Counted from the stretch's first letter, positions 33,001 through 43,750 are shown. The stretch is DNA of 64,000 nt from an uncultured Flavobacteriaceae bacterium (GCA_938020445.1 CALIIC010000031.1:1-64000); one strand, 5' to 3'. Program-made: numbers and translations. Notes: generated by a model from the sequence alone, not told the origin.

Positions 33001-33987
33001 ATGTCCACAGCCATCGAGCCTATTTTGGAAGCAAATGACGACCGTTTTGTTATCTTCCCAATCAAACATCACGATTTATGGGAATGGTACAAAAAATGTG
33101 AAGCTTGTTTCTGGACAGCGGAGGAAATAGACCTTCATGAGGACTTGAACGATTGGAACAATAAGTTGAATGACGATGAGCGCTATTTTATCAAGCATAT
33201 CTTGGCATTTTTTGCAGCCTCCGATGGTATCGTTAATGAGAATTTAGCAGAGAACTTCGTTAGCGAAGTGCAATATGCAGAAGCGAAATTCTTTTATGGC
33301 TTCCAGATCATGATGGAAAACATTCATTCAGAAACCTACTCCCTTCTGATCGATACCTATGTAAAAGACGAAAAAGAAAAAAACATCCTTTTCAAGGCAC
33401 TTGAAAATTTCCCGGCGATCAAGAAAAAGGCCGATTGGGCTTTGAACTGGATCGAATCACCAAGTTTCGCGGAGCGTCTGATTGCCTTTGCCGCAGTAGA
33501 AGGTATTTTCTTCTCCGGTGCTTTTTGCTCTATCTTCTGGTTGAAGAAAAGAGGCTTGATGCCAGGACTTACGTTCTCAAACGAGCTTATTTCCAGAGAT
33601 GAGGGAATGCATTGCGATTACGCGGTACATCTTCATAATAAACATTTGATGAACAAGGTTCCCAAAGAACGTATCACTCAAATTTTGACAAACGCCTTGG
33701 ATATTGAGCGGGAGTTTATAACAGAGTCCCTTCCGGCAAGTTTGATCGGAATGAATTCCAAGTTAATGACCCAATACCTCGAATTTGTTACAGATCGTTT
33801 GCTAGTTGAATTGGAATGTGACAAAGTGTACAATGCGACCAATCCATTTGATTTTATGGATATGATATCCCTACAAGGAAAAACAAATTTCTTCGAAAAA
33901 AGAGTCTCAGAATACCAAAAAGCAGGGGTATTGAACAAAGAGAAAGACGAAGATGCCCAAAAAATAAGTTTCGACGCAGATTTCTAG
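33001..33987 (+). CDS. nrdB: Ribonucleotide reductase class Ia small subunit
   Basis: A 328-residue NrdB that carries the di-iron tyrosyl radical and supplies it to NrdA for deoxynucleotide synthesis. Metal ligands appear as E106-x2-H109 ([10 protein letters not shown]) and in [10 protein letters not shown]113 stands at the place of the E. coli radical tyrosine Y122 in the IHS-x2-Y pattern. Length is normal for the short NrdB form. nrdA follows 137 bases later on the same strand, so both are probably expressed together. Confidence 0.92.
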   Translation: MSTAIEPILEANDDRFVIFPIKHHDLWEWYKKCEACFWTAEEIDLHEDLNDWNNKLNDDERYFIKHILAFFAASDGIVNENLAENFVSEVQYAEAKFFYGFQIMMENIHSETYSLLIDTYVKDEKEKNILFKALENFPAIKKKADWALNWIESPSFAERLIAFAAVEGIFFSGAFCSIFWLKKRGLMPGLTFSNELISRDEGMHCDYAVHLHNKHLMNKVPKERITQILTNALDIEREFITESLPASLIGMNSKLMTQYLEFVTDRLLVELECDKVYNATNPFDFMDMISLQGKTNFFEKRVSEYQKAGVLNKEKDEDAQKISFDADF

Positions 33988-34124
33988 AAACACCGCATAC
34001 CCAATACACCTTCTGTTTTTCGAATAACGGAAAACCGGGTGATTTTTTCAGCACAAACCAAAAACTGTCGAAGTTTTCAAGACTTCGACCCAACCAACGT
34101 ATCACTTAAAACAAAAGTAGCCAC

Positions 34125-36611
34125 ATGTATGTAGTAAAAAGAGATGGAAGAAAAGAGTTGATCATGTTCGACAAGATCACCGCTCGAGTAAGAAAATTAT
34201 GTTACGGCCTTAATGGGCTTGTAGATCCACTAAAGGTCGCTATGCGAGTCATAGAAGGCCTGTACGATGGGGTAACCACCTCTGAACTGGATAATTTGGC
34301 AGCAGAAATTGCGGCCACCATGACCACTACCCATCCCGATTACGCAAAACTGGCCGCACGTATCTCTGTATCCAACCTGCATAAAAATACGAAGAAGTCG
34401 TTCTCGGAAACAATGAAAGACCTCTACGAATATGTAAACCCTCGAAACGGAAAAAAGTCTCCCTTGCTATCAGATGAGGTTTTTAAGGTGATTTCGGAAA
34501 ATGCAGAACGGCTTGATTCTACCATTATTTATAACCGTGATTTTGGCTACGATTATTTCGGTTTTAAAACCTTGGAACGATCCTATCTTTTAAAATTAAA
34601 CGGCAATATAGCAGAACGCCCACAACATATGTTGATGCGTGTATCTGTAGGGATTCATTTAGATGACCTTGATTCGGCTATTGAGACTTATGAGTTGATG
34701 TCTAAAAAGTACTTTACACATGCCACCCCGACTTTATTCAACGCGGGAACTCCTAAACCTCAAATGTCATCGTGCTTTCTATTGGCCATGAAAGATGATA
34801 GTATCGAAGGTATTTATGACACCCTGAAAAATACGGCCAAGATTTCACAATCCGCAGGTGGTATTGGACTATCTATTCACAATATTCGGGCAACCGGTTC
34901 ATACATCGCGGGCACCAATGGCACCTCAAACGGAATTGTACCCATGCTTCAAGTATTTAACGACACCGCACGTTATGTAGATCAAGGAGGCGGAAAAAGA
35001 AAGGGAAGCTTCGCTATTTACATGGAGCCTTGGCATGCCGATATTTATGAGTTCCTAGATCTAAAGAAAAATCATGGGAAAGAAGAAATGCGCGCCCGTG
35101 ACCTTTTCTACGCCATGTGGATATCAGATCTTTTCATGAAACGAGTAGAGGCAAACGAAGATTGGACACTTATGTGTCCTAGTGAATGCCCAGGACTCTT
35201 TACCAATCATAGCGAAGAGTTCGAAAAATTATACTTGGGTTACGAAGCTGAAGGCAAAGGACGCAAAACTGTAAAAGCGCGAGAGCTCTGGGAAAAAATA
35301 TTGGAATCACAGATCGAGACCGGTACGCCTTACATGCTTTATAAAGATGCTGCCAACCGTAAGAGTAACCAAAAGAACTTGGGTACCATACGCTCCTCGA
35401 ACCTTTGTACCGAGATTATGGAGTATACCTCTCCTGATGAAATTGCCGTTTGCAACCTGGCTTCGATTGCGTTGCCCATGTTTATTAAAAACGGGGAGTT
35501 TGATCATAAAGAGCTCTACAAAGTAACTAAAAGGGTGACCAAAAACCTCAACAAGGTTATTGATCGCAATTATTACCCTGTCATAGAGGCCGAAAATTCA
35601 AATATGCGCCACAGACCTATTGGGCTTGGTGTACAAGGTTTGGCCGATGCTTTTATCATGTTACGTTTGCCCTTTACAAGTGATGAAGCAAAAAAATTAA
35701 ACCAAGAAATATTCGAAACCCTTTATTTTGCAGCGGTTACCGCTTCTATGGAAGCTGCCATAGAAGAAGGCCCTTACTCTTCTTACGAAGGGTCTCCAAT
35801 CGCACAAGGGGAGTTTCAACACAACCTTTGGAATATTAAAGATGAGGAATTATCCGGACGTTGGGATTGGGGAAAACTACGAAAAGAGGTGAAGAAAAAT
35901 GGGGTTCGTAACTCGCTCTTAGTTGCACCGATGCCAACCGCTTCAACTTCCCAGATACTTGGAAACAATGAGTGTTTTGAGCCATATACCTCTAACATTT
36001 ATACCCGACGAGTACTTTCTGGTGAATTTATTGTCGTAAACAAACACCTACTGGAAGATTTGGTAGCCCTTGGTCTTTGGAATGAGAACATGAAGCAAGA
36101 GCTAATGCGTGCCAATGGCTCTATACAACATATCGAAACCATTCCCCAAGACATCCGTGAGCTGTATAAGACCGTGTGGGAATTAAGTATGAAAGACATT
36201 ATTGACATGTCGCGCCATAGAGGATATTTCATTGATCAAAGTCAGTCGTTGAACCTCTTTATGGAAAACGCCAACTTTGCAAAACTTACCTCAATGCATT
36301 TTTATGCCTGGAAAAGTGGCTTAAAAACAGGGATGTATTATCTGCGTACCAAAGCGGCTGTTGACGCTATTAAGTTTACACTTGATAATACGAAAAAGAA
36401 GGAAATGCCGATCAGTGTTGCTGCAGAAGCAGAAGTAGCTGCTGCTACCCCTTCTGTTGCCGAAGCTTCGGCCATGCAAGTAAATACGACACCGATGACT
36501 CCGCAGACAGCATTGGATATTCAACCCATGTCTCCAGAAGAGATGAAAGCGATGATCGAACGCGCTAAGGAAGGGCAAGCCGATGATGATTGCCTTATGT
36601 GCGGATCTTAG
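34125..36611 (+). CDS. nrdA: Ribonucleotide reductase class Ia large subunit
   Basis: An 828-residue NrdA that reduces ribonucleoside diphosphates. It begins with an ATP-cone regulatory domain ([18 protein letters not shown], about 1-95). The catalytic barrel shows the MSSCFLLAM and NLCTEI blocks with active-site cysteines and the [19 protein letters not shown] loop. The C-terminal CLMC pair (DDDCLMCGS) is the swinging-arm disulfide relay. A short alanine/proline-rich linker precedes the C-terminus. A good terminator follows at 36652. Confidence 0.93.
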   Translation: MYVVKRDGRKELIMFDKITARVRKLCYGLNGLVDPLKVAMRVIEGLYDGVTTSELDNLAAEIAATMTTTHPDYAKLAARISVSNLHKNTKKSFSETMKDLYEYVNPRNGKKSPLLSDEVFKVISENAERLDSTIIYNRDFGYDYFGFKTLERSYLLKLNGNIAERPQHMLMRVSVGIHLDDLDSAIETYELMSKKYFTHATPTLFNAGTPKPQMSSCFLLAMKDDSIEGIYDTLKNTAKISQSAGGIGLSIHNIRATGSYIAGTNGTSNGIVPMLQVFNDTARYVDQGGGKRKGSFAIYMEPWHADIYEFLDLKKNHGKEEMRARDLFYAMWISDLFMKRVEANEDWTLMCPSECPGLFTNHSEEFEKLYLGYEAEGKGRKTVKARELWEKILESQIETGTPYMLYKDAANRKSNQKNLGTIRSSNLCTEIMEYTSPDEIAVCNLASIALPMFIKNGEFDHKELYKVTKRVTKNLNKVIDRNYYPVIEAENSNMRHRPIGLGVQGLADAFIMLRLPFTSDEAKKLNQEIFETLYFAAVTASMEAAIEEGPYSSYEGSPIAQGEFQHNLWNIKDEELSGRWDWGKLRKEVKKNGVRNSLLVAPMPTASTSQILGNNECFEPYTSNIYTRRVLSGEFIVVNKHLLEDLVALGLWNENMKQELMRANGSIQHIETIPQDIRELYKTVWELSMKDIIDMSRHRGYFIDQSQSLNLFMENANFAKLTSMHFYAWKSGLKTGMYYLRTKAAVDAIKFTLDNTKKKEMPISVAAEAEVAAATPSVAEASAMQVNTTPMTPQTALDIQPMSPEEMKAMIERAKEGQADDDCLMCGS

Positions 36612-36651
36612 ATATACCATTCAAAAGAGCATGACTCTTTAAACGATTACG

Positions 36652-36687
36652 AACCCTGGCACTACTAGTTGCCAGGGTTTTTATTTT
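36652..36687 (+). terminator. Terminator after nrdA
   Basis: AACCCTGGCA (36652-36661) pairs with TGCCAGGGTT (36670-36679), followed by TTATTTT. Confidence 0.8.
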
Positions 36688-36782
36688 ACGGCCGTTTTAT
36701 TTGGTAAACAATCGACTGCCATTGAAGTCTTCAAAAAGTCCTATCTTCTGTTCCTATAACCAACCAAACAACCACTACTCAT

Positions 36783-38327
36783 ATGACCAACAGTAAAAAA
36801 AGAACCTGGTTCATTGCTTTTGTCGTTTCTTTAGGCGGCTTCCTATTTGGATTTGATGCCGGTATTATTTCGGGTGTTATGTCGTACGTCGGACCGGAAT
36901 TTAATTTAACTGATGGACAAACGGGTTGGGTGGTTAGCTCTCCTTCCTTTGCTGCCATGTTGGCCATGTTAGTCTCCGGTCGACTAAGCGATATCATAGG
37001 ACGAAAGAAGATATTGATCGTTGTAGCCTTTCTCTATGCGCTCTCGGCCTTATTATCCGCCTATGCAAGTTCTTATGAAATGCTTTATATGGCACGAATG
37101 CTAGGAGGTGTAGCCTTTGGAGCAGCTTTGATATTGGCCCCGACCTATATCGCTGAAATATCGACAGCCGAAAACAGAGGTAAACTAGTCTCCATGCAAC
37201 AACTGAATATCGTATTCGGGTTTTTTGCCGCCTTCCTAAGCAACTACTTCTTTAACGGGGCGAATGGCACAGAAGGGACTTCCTTGACCGATGAAACCGT
37301 GTGGCGTTGGATGTTGGGAGTGGAACTCATTCCTGCCCTGCTCTACTTTGTTTTTATGTTCTTTGTTCCGCGTAGCCCAAGATGGCTTTATATGCAAGGA
37401 ATGACCACAGAAGCAAAAAAAGTGTTGACCCAATTACATAGTCCCCATTTTGCTAACCAAGAAATCACAACAATCGAAGAGAACCTTCAAACCAAAAGGA
37501 ATACCAGAGAGGTGAAAATAGCTGAATTATTTGGTCCTGCCCTCCGCTTTATCGTTTTTATAGGATTGATCGTTGGTATTCTACAGCAAGCTACGGGTAT
37601 CAATGCCATTTATTTTTATGCGACCTCCATTTTCAAGCAAACGGGCATCGGTACCGATGCAGCATTTTCCTCGGGCATTCTTCTCAGTGTCACGTCGGTG
37701 GTATTTACCATCGTATCAATGTTCTTGATCGACCGTTTGGGAAGAAGGCCTTTGTTGCTTTTTGGCATCGCAGGTATCACGATCAGTATGTTGCTTTGTG
37801 GTTATGGTTTTAATAATGCGACCTATCGGTTGACTACTACCGATATTGCCCAGCTTGAAAATATAGACCCAACAAAACTAGCCCCTATTGCCGATGTCAT
37901 ATATGACAACGATGTTGATTTCAAAAATGCAATGAAAAGTAGCTTGGGAAATCAGGTATATGCAAAGAACGACGGTGCTATTCTCGAGGCGGCCACTACC
38001 ATGAACGGCACACTCATACTAATAGGCATCTTAGGTTTCGTCGCTTGTTTTGCCTTCTCTCTAGGGCCGGTAATGTGGGTACTGTTATCAGAGTTATATC
38101 CAACAAAATACCGAGGCCTGGCCATTGGGTTTATCGCTTTTGTCAACTCTTTTACCAGTTGGGTAGTGCAACAGGTTTTTCCTTGGGAATTATCAAACTT
38201 GGGGAATGCCACGAGCTTCTTCATTTTTGGGATAATCGCCTTGATCGGCTTCATTGCAATGTTAAAAATCCTGCCTGAGACCAAGGGAAAATCACTCGAA
38301 GAGATAGAGGCCGAATACGTAAATTAA
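36783..38327 (+). CDS. Sugar porter family MFS transporter
   Basis: A 514-residue transporter with twelve predicted helices. Family signatures are visible: FGFDAGIISG in helix 1, GRLSDIIGRKK in loop 2-3, PRSPRWLYMQG after helix 6, DRLGRRPLL in loop 8-9, and ETKGKSLEEIE at the end. It resembles proton-linked hexose/pentose importers such as XylE. A roughly 55-residue polar insertion between late helices is common in Bacteroidota members. It opens the sugar region, though separated from the oxidoreductase genes by a 1.37 kb gap. Confidence 0.88.
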   Translation: MTNSKKRTWFIAFVVSLGGFLFGFDAGIISGVMSYVGPEFNLTDGQTGWVVSSPSFAAMLAMLVSGRLSDIIGRKKILIVVAFLYALSALLSAYASSYEMLYMARMLGGVAFGAALILAPTYIAEISTAENRGKLVSMQQLNIVFGFFAAFLSNYFFNGANGTEGTSLTDETVWRWMLGVELIPALLYFVFMFFVPRSPRWLYMQGMTTEAKKVLTQLHSPHFANQEITTIEENLQTKRNTREVKIAELFGPALRFIVFIGLIVGILQQATGINAIYFYATSIFKQTGIGTDAAFSSGILLSVTSVVFTIVSMFLIDRLGRRPLLLFGIAGITISMLLCGYGFNNATYRLTTTDIAQLENIDPTKLAPIADVIYDNDVDFKNAMKSSLGNQVYAKNDGAILEAATTMNGTLILIGILGFVACFAFSLGPVMWVLLSELYPTKYRGLAIGFIAFVNSFTSWVVQQVFPWELSNLGNATSFFIFGIIALIGFIAMLKILPETKGKSLEEIEAEYVN

Positions 38328-38565
38328 TGACCATACAAAACCCCATATTGTCGGGTCTTAGTCCCAATTCTTCCATCCTACCGGTTGAAGACAGTTGTTA
38401 CATATCAACAGAATTTCTCAACTAGATTTGTAAGACCGTCCGATTCATACGGTGCCTTGGCATCGGACCTTTCTTCTTAAGTGCGCGGAAATCTCAAAAT
38501 AGATAACAAGAGCAATTGACCAAGATAGGGACTTGGTCTGAAGGGAACATTGCTAGAACTGCCTG
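38328..38565. other. Intergenic, with weak terminator-like stem
   Basis: GTCCGAT (38438-38444) pairs with ATCGGAC (38462-38468), followed by CTTTCTTCTT, a weak terminator for the sugar porter. GACCAAG/CTTGGTC (38518-38538) is a second small stem, placed to end the minus-strand small gene at 38566. Confidence 0.35.
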
Positions 38566-38649
38566 TTATTTATTAACATAAGGTTTTAAGGCCAATGCAA
38601 AAGCATATGCCGCAATGTAAATCATTAATATGACAAGATGCTTGTCCAT
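38566..38649 (-). CDS. 27-residue single-helix membrane peptide
   Basis: ATG 38649 to TAA 38566. The peptide MDKHLVILMIYIAAYAFALA is a membrane helix, followed by LKPYVNK, a short basic end. A perfect -7 box (TAACTTTG, 38701-38694) lies 44 bases upstream and AGGGCG lies before the start. The features are those of tiny accessory subunits of membrane transporters or oxidases. No family is recognised. It is too short for automatic gene calling. Confidence 0.4.
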   Translation of the reverse strand: MDKHLVILMIYIAAYAFALALKPYVNK

Positions 38650-38693
38650 GTACGCCCTGTTATATAAGAGAAATAGTTAAAGTATATACGCTT

Positions 38694-38701
38694 CAAAGTT
38701 A
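38694..38701 (-). promoter_or_regulatory. -7 box for the 27-residue peptide gene
   Basis: TAACTTTG on the minus strand matches TAnnTTTG exactly. No TTG -33 box is evident. Confidence 0.4.
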
Positions 38702-38893
38702 AAAAAAGATTACGTATATCTTATTTTTTAAACGTTTTATCGATGAAAAACGTATAAATAAAGCATATAAAATCATTTTTCACAAAATGAAACACTTTTA
38801 GGAAAGTACTTAACCGTTCACAAAGCGTAGTGTTCCACCACCATTACAGCATTCAAATCCTGATTTGATGATTTAATAACGGCAAGAATTGCT

Positions 38894-39028
38894 TTAAGCA
38901 TTGTCAAAATTTACGCCTCTTTTTTTATAAGAACGGTATGCTGCTTTTGAAACGAACAATAATGTTAAATAGCCAATAAGTAAGTATAGATAGGGGATCA
39001 TATAAAAAGAACGGAGGTCGTAAGCCAT
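38894..39028 (-). CDS. 44-residue single-helix membrane peptide
   Basis: ATG 39028 to TAA 38894. It begins MAYDLRSFYMIPYLYLLIGY, one membrane helix (about residues 9-27), then a strongly basic stretch (SKAAYRSYKKRG) and VNFDNA. GGGATATAAG lies before the start. The positive-inside layout puts the C-terminus in the cytoplasm. It is in the style of small accessory proteins of transporters. A different frame at the same site is longer but has no coding character. Confidence 0.45.
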   Translation of the reverse strand: MAYDLRSFYMIPYLYLLIGYLTLLFVSKAAYRSYKKRGVNFDNA

Positions 39029-39700
39029 ATCTTATATCCCTATTGTGTAGTACGTCGAAAAGTGCGAATAAATTCGATAAAGTGTTTTTGCAGCCCCGCA
39101 AGTTCCGACAAACGGTAAATAACACCGACAAACGACGCGTAAAAGAATTCTTTCCTTTTTCCTATATTTATGAATCTTGGACCCACAGCGGAGTCCACCG
39201 CTACCGACAAGGTATTGCTACAGGTCATAGCACTTTTAAAACGGATAACCGAACCCTTATTTATTTAAAATAGTGCATTTCATCGATCATTAACGACTTT
39301 CAACGTCTATTTAGGTTCGATTGAACGTACATAAAGTGTGTTCGTTGCAAAACGAGCATGAATGACCACCTTTTTGGCCCCAAGCCACCAACTTGATACT
39401 TGTTTTAACCTATGACATGTATCTGCTATGCACATAATTCCCCCTTATACGGCTAGTGCTTTTGCACTAGCCTATTTGCATTCCATAAAGAAATCAATTC
39501 CCCAAACAACGCATCTCTTGCGAATTTCCAAGGTACATTTTGGTTAGCTCTTTATACCCTTGAATTAAGAGCTTTAAAACGACCTCACCTACTCCGCACA
39601 AAACACTTTACACCCAAGTTTTATCTAAAAGTCTTGGATCCCTGTTTCCTTGAAACGGTTTGACAAGTCTGTATAAGTTGAACCCTAAAATCTAAAACCT
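39029..39700. other. Gap of 670 bases before the secreted protein gene
   Basis: Several short frames of poor composition overlap at 39040-39273. A perfect hairpin stands at 39451-39472: GGCTAGTGC, TTTT, GCACTAGCC. Nothing else was recognised, and no promoter of standard type was found before ATG 39701. Confidence 0.4.
39451..39472. other. Nine-base perfect hairpin with TTTT loop
   Basis: GGCTAGTGC (39451-39459) pairs with GCACTAGCC (39464-39472) around TTTT. The following TATTTG is a poor U-tract, so it may end a transcript weakly or serve as a binding site. Confidence 0.5.
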
Positions 39701-42169
39701 ATGAAAATTATTACCCTTATTTCAATGTTTGCCATGCTTTTATTCCTCAGTGGCACGGTCTCCTCATTCACAGAAAAAGCACCTTACAAGACCCATAACT
39801 CCGTAACTTTAATTGATTCTGTTGTTGGATCGAATACGGTTCGCATCATGAAAATCCAAGCCAATATGGTCGTTGATACGGCCGAAGAATTGCTGCTACT
39901 GGTTGACCGGGCCAAGGCCAAAGGAGCGAACACTGTACTTTATGGGGACTCTAAACTAAATAGATTTGGCATTGGGCAAAATCCAGGAAACCGATGGCTA
40001 ACGGAGACTCAAAAATTTGTAGATGGCGTTCGGGAACGAGAAATGGATCTGCTATTTATGAGCATCACCATGGGGTTTTGCGGGTCGGTTATTTCCGATG
40101 ATGTAAACCTTACTACCGGATATCCTATCAAAGACCAGCCCCTAAGGCTCACGAACGGTGAGTTAAGACCCGTAAGTACCGCCTCGATTCCAAATGGAGG
40201 CTTTGAAAACTATTCTGGCAACGTTCCTGATGGTTGGAAATTCCAAGATGCCGCAGGCACTCGCACTTTTGTTGATACCGCCGTAAAGCGCTCAGGAAAC
40301 GCTTCCTTTAGAGCCGATGCAAAGGGAGGGGCAATGTCGCGTATCATTACCTCATTTAATGTGAAACCCTTTCATCAGTACACCCTGCGTTTTTGGATCA
40401 AAGCTGAAAATTTGTCGGCACAAAACGTTCTCGCCATCGTACGAGATGAGAACAACAAAGAACGCAATCTAACTAATTTACGGCTATCAACTCCCAAGGC
40501 TGATGGTTCACGTACCTATTTTAATAGACCCAACAATCTAACCTTGGAATGGACAGAAATGCGAATTGCCTTTAACAGCCTCAATGCGACCGAGGTAAAT
40601 TTGGGCCTCTCTATGTTCGGCGGAACCAGTGGAAAGCTCTGGTGGGACGATGTAAGCCTTTTGGACACACCCGCCCTTAACTGGTTGAATCGTGCTGATC
40701 TTCCCGTAACGGTGAAACGACAAAATGGAACAGCATTAAGTATAGGAACGGATGTTCAAAATATCGTTGACCCAAAGCTTGGACAATCGGGATTTGCGGG
40801 CAAGTACGACACCCACCATTCCGTGCCGAAAATTAGACCTGGCAATGAAAGTCGCATTCAGGAAGATGAGGTTGTGACGATTAGTGGGTATCACGCCCTC
40901 CCTACCGCGAATGGGCAAATTTCCTGTTCATGGAACAACCCAGAAGTTTATGCGCGTATGCGAATGATTCATGAACGAATGGAGACTACTTTTAAACCAG
41001 ATGGCTACCTTCTCAACTATTCCGAAATTCGCACCGGAGGCTGGGAACCTTCCGATCTTCAATTTGGTACTTCAGGCGCCGCATTGGCCGCTAGTATCGA
41101 ACAAGCATATAAGGATCTTGAAGCAGTGGCGCCCAATGCGAAATTCTACTTTTGGAACGATATGGTAGACCCCAATCATAATGCGAAGGCGGACTACTAC
41201 CAGATAAACAATACACTTGCCGAATCTTGGAACACGTTAGACCCGAACAAAGTGGTTATTGCCACTTGGTGGGAAGGTCAAAAGATTACGGATAAAGGTC
41301 CGGCTTCCCTCAAATTCTTCTCAGATCGTGGGTTTGAACAAGTATTGGGCGCTTATTACGATGAAGATGTAGCAAACAATTTTAACCGCTGGCAAACAGC
41401 AGCCCAGGGTGTTTCCGGTATCGTTGGCAATATGTACGCGACCTGGCGAGAAGATTATTCTAAAATCGAACCCTACGGAGATTTATGGTGGACCACTTCT
41501 GAAGATGAAACAGAAGACGAAGTACTGGTTGACTCGTTATCCGTAACAACATCAATTACGGAAGTTCGCCCAGGAAACACCTACGCCTTGGATATTGACT
41601 ATGAAGCATCCGAAGAGCGTGATATCGTGGGTTATTTTCAACAAAACAGGAGTCCATGGGCCGGTTATGGGTATACTAAGATGACAGTTCCCGAAGGGAC
41701 TGGCACTCGTACAATTTCGGTACGCATCGATGAAGCTACCCCTACAGCAATAGAGGGGTACAAATGGGTAGTGTTTATTACTCCGAAAAACAGTACTTGG
41801 AAAGAACGGCTTTACTTAGAAAAAATCGACCCTGTGAGTTGCGTGGCCGAATCGAATACGCCAGATGAAACCGAAACAGATGGCAACGACACTTTGGAAG
41901 AGGAAGTTAAGGAAGAAAACGATTTTATAAAAGAACTAATAGCCTATCCCAATCCCATTAAAGGGGAGGTATTAAACCTTGGTTTTGCCGAAAAGCCCAC
42001 CAAGATCGCCATACGGATATACGACTACGACGGTAAATTGATAAAGGTTCAAAATGCCCGGGAAAGCACAGATGTAGCAATAGAAGTAGGTGCTTTAAAT
42101 CAGGGAACGTATCTTGTTCACGTATACTATGATGATACGTTCAAAGTAATAAAAGTGCTTGTAGAATAA
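39701..42169 (+). CDS. Type IX secreted carbohydrate-active protein (TIM-barrel-like, CBM insert)
   Basis: An 822-residue protein with a signal peptide (MKIITLISMFAMLLFLSG). The first part (about 50-130) and the middle (about 400-590) look like two halves of a TIM-barrel glycosidase (KPDGYLLNYSEIR, FYFWNDMVDPNHN, VIATWWEGQKI). A beta-sandwich binding module (about 165-325, IPNGGFENYSG to LWWDDVSLLD) is inserted between them. An Ig-like domain (about 605-720) and an acidic linker follow. The C-terminal 75 residues (AYPNP...GTYLVHVYY...KVIKVLVE) are a type A type IX sorting domain, so it is exported to the surface. The glycosidase family is not identified. Confidence 0.75.
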   Translation: MKIITLISMFAMLLFLSGTVSSFTEKAPYKTHNSVTLIDSVVGSNTVRIMKIQANMVVDTAEELLLLVDRAKAKGANTVLYGDSKLNRFGIGQNPGNRWLTETQKFVDGVREREMDLLFMSITMGFCGSVISDDVNLTTGYPIKDQPLRLTNGELRPVSTASIPNGGFENYSGNVPDGWKFQDAAGTRTFVDTAVKRSGNASFRADAKGGAMSRIITSFNVKPFHQYTLRFWIKAENLSAQNVLAIVRDENNKERNLTNLRLSTPKADGSRTYFNRPNNLTLEWTEMRIAFNSLNATEVNLGLSMFGGTSGKLWWDDVSLLDTPALNWLNRADLPVTVKRQNGTALSIGTDVQNIVDPKLGQSGFAGKYDTHHSVPKIRPGNESRIQEDEVVTISGYHALPTANGQISCSWNNPEVYARMRMIHERMETTFKPDGYLLNYSEIRTGGWEPSDLQFGTSGAALAASIEQAYKDLEAVAPNAKFYFWNDMVDPNHNAKADYYQINNTLAESWNTLDPNKVVIATWWEGQKITDKGPASLKFFSDRGFEQVLGAYYDEDVANNFNRWQTAAQGVSGIVGNMYATWREDYSKIEPYGDLWWTTSEDETEDEVLVDSLSVTTSITEVRPGNTYALDIDYEASEERDIVGYFQQNRSPWAGYGYTKMTVPEGTGTRTISVRIDEATPTAIEGYKWVVFITPKNSTWKERLYLEKIDPVSCVAESNTPDETETDGNDTLEEEVKEENDFIKELIAYPNPIKGEVLNLGFAEKPTKIAIRIYDYDGKLIKVQNARESTDVAIEVGALNQGTYLVHVYYDDTFKVIKVLVE

Positions 42170-42175
42170 GCCAAC

Positions 42176-43093
42176 TCAGAAAGCATCTACCTTTTTATAG
42201 GCATCAATTACTGCTTGCTCCCCAGCTTTGTCCGGGCGCGAGTTGCCATGTTCCATCCCTAAAACGCCTTGAAAGCCTTTTTCATGGATAAATTTAAAAA
42301 CATTGGCATAATTGATTTCTCCTGTAGTGGGCTCCTTTCTTCCCGGATTATCACCAATCTGAACGTAGGCAATCTCGTCCCAACTGGCATCCATGTTGGG
42401 AATGAGGTTGCCTTCTTGTATTTGTTGATGATAGATGTCAAATAAAATCTTACAGGCAGGAGAGTCTACCGCTTTACAAATCTCATAGGCTTGTGGTGAT
42501 TGCGTCAAGAACAACCCGGGATGATCTCGAAAGTTCAAGGGTTCCAAGACCATGGTCAAATTATGCGGTTCAAGTAGCGCAGCCGCTTGCTTCAATGATT
42601 CTACCACGTTCGCAGTTTGGTATCCCATTGAAAGGCGCAGATCTACATGGCCAGGCACAACGGTCATCCATTTGGCATTGACCCGTTTGGCAACTTCCAC
42701 GGATTTTTGGATATAGTCTAAAAACTCTGCTCTTTTATCGGCGTCACCCGAGGCGAGGTTCGGTTCCTTCCAATAAATCTCATGTGCTACAAAAACACCC
42801 ATCTCAAGGCCACGATCCTGCATGGTCTTTGCCATTTTCTCTTGCAATGACACCTCTCGGGTACGCATGCCATTATCCTCAAAGGCCGTAAACCCCTGAT
42901 CCGCCATAAAATTGAGTTGTGCGATCGGATCTTCACCGGCATGGTGTTTGAACATTCCCAAATGCGGGGCATATTTCAAATTGAACTCATGCTTCATACC
43001 ATTGGTCTTATTATCGGCATACGAAAAAGCCCCACCCAATGAAATTGCTCCACTGGTTAGGGCCGTTTTTTGTATAAAACTCCTTCTTTTCAT
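42176..43093 (-). CDS. Tat-exported hydroxypyruvate-isomerase-like TIM-barrel protein
   Basis: A 305-residue protein with a twin-arginine signal (MKRRSFIQKTALTSGA). The barrel is of the AP-endonuclease-2/Hyi type; visible conserved pieces are VLEPLNFRDHPGLF, ILFDIYHQQI and GMEHGNS, with metal-binding glutamate, aspartate and histidine. Hyi converts hydroxypyruvate and tartronate semialdehyde, but exported homologues in Bacteroidota sugar loci probably act on keto-sugars. It is the third gene of the GMC-subunit 3 operon, nine bases after the previous gene. Confidence 0.83.
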   Translation of the reverse strand: MKRRSFIQKTALTSGAISLGGAFSYADNKTNGMKHEFNLKYAPHLGMFKHHAGEDPIAQLNFMADQGFTAFEDNGMRTREVSLQEKMAKTMQDRGLEMGVFVAHEIYWKEPNLASGDADKRAEFLDYIQKSVEVAKRVNAKWMTVVPGHVDLRLSMGYQTANVVESLKQAAALLEPHNLTMVLEPLNFRDHPGLFLTQSPQAYEICKAVDSPACKILFDIYHQQIQEGNLIPNMDASWDEIAYVQIGDNPGRKEPTTGEINYANVFKFIHEKGFQGVLGMEHGNSRPDKAGEQAVIDAYKKVDAF

Positions 43094-43102
43094 AGTTAGA
43101 TC

Positions 43103-43750
43103 TTAAATAGACCAGTCTTTACCACCTGTAAGTTCCTGAACATCGCCACAAGCAACATATTCACCAGGAATTGGAAGATACGTCAATACTTCTTCCCCAA
43201 CATATTCAGAGGTTTTATACCCCCAAATGGTCATATTACGTACGTTACTGGCAAAGGCATACCGCGCCGAAGCATCATCCAGCGACGCATTGCCCCCAGA
43301 TGTCATACTTTCCATATACGCTTGGATGGCTTCTTCATGCCCTTCTTGTGCTTCTTTCGATATTTTAAGGGTACTCGAAAGTAGTGTTTCCAACGCTTCC
43401 GTTCCCAAATCGCCTGCCCCTTCCACACCGGCATCGGCAGCGGCCTTCTCGATAAATTTACCCATGGCCATCTTCATAAATTCTTGTTGCTCCGGCTCGA
43501 TGGCCTCATTCGCAAAGCGATCTATGAACAAATGTACTTGCATTTCAGAGGCTGAAGGCGTATCGGTCTGTGGAAGAATAATATCAACCAATTGATTCAA
43601 GACCATTCCCTGGTCTTTGGAAAAGAAATCGGGAGTCCATTCCAACACCTTTTCAGTCTTACAGCCTTGCATTAAACTAATCAAGGTGGGGGTTGCTACG
43701 GTATATCCCATAGCCAGACCCATATTTCTAAGTGCTTTTCTTCTATCCAT
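43103..43750 (-). CDS. Gluconate 2-dehydrogenase subunit 3 family protein
   Basis: A 215-residue small subunit. It carries a Tat-like signal (MDRRKALRNMGLAMGY) ending near C30, then the family domain (LNQLVDIILPQTDTPSASE and, at the end, GEEVLTYLPIPGEYVACG). In related membrane dehydrogenases the small subunit provides the Tat signal with which the large FAD subunit is exported. Its ATG shares one base with the stop of the GMC gene (TAATG), so the two are translationally coupled and should form a complex. Confidence 0.88.
   Translation of the reverse strand: MDRRKALRNMGLAMGYTVATPTLISLMQGCKTEKVLEWTPDFFSKDQGMVLNQLVDIILPQTDTPSASEMQVHLFIDRFANEAIEPEQQEFMKMAMGKFIEKAAADAGVEGAGDLGTEALETLLSSTLKISKEAQEGHEEAIQAYMESMTSGGNASLDDASARYAFASNVRNMTIWGYKTSEYVGEEVLTYLPIPGEYVACGDVQELTGGKDWSI

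Noticed and set aside
38925-39131. A longer minus-strand frame over the 44-codon membrane peptide
   Set aside because: The shorter frame in another phase has clear membrane-helix and positive-inside features and a better start context.
39040-39273. Overlapping short frames on both strands
   Set aside because: None has a signal, helix pattern or start context of note. They may be remnants, but no parent gene was recognised.
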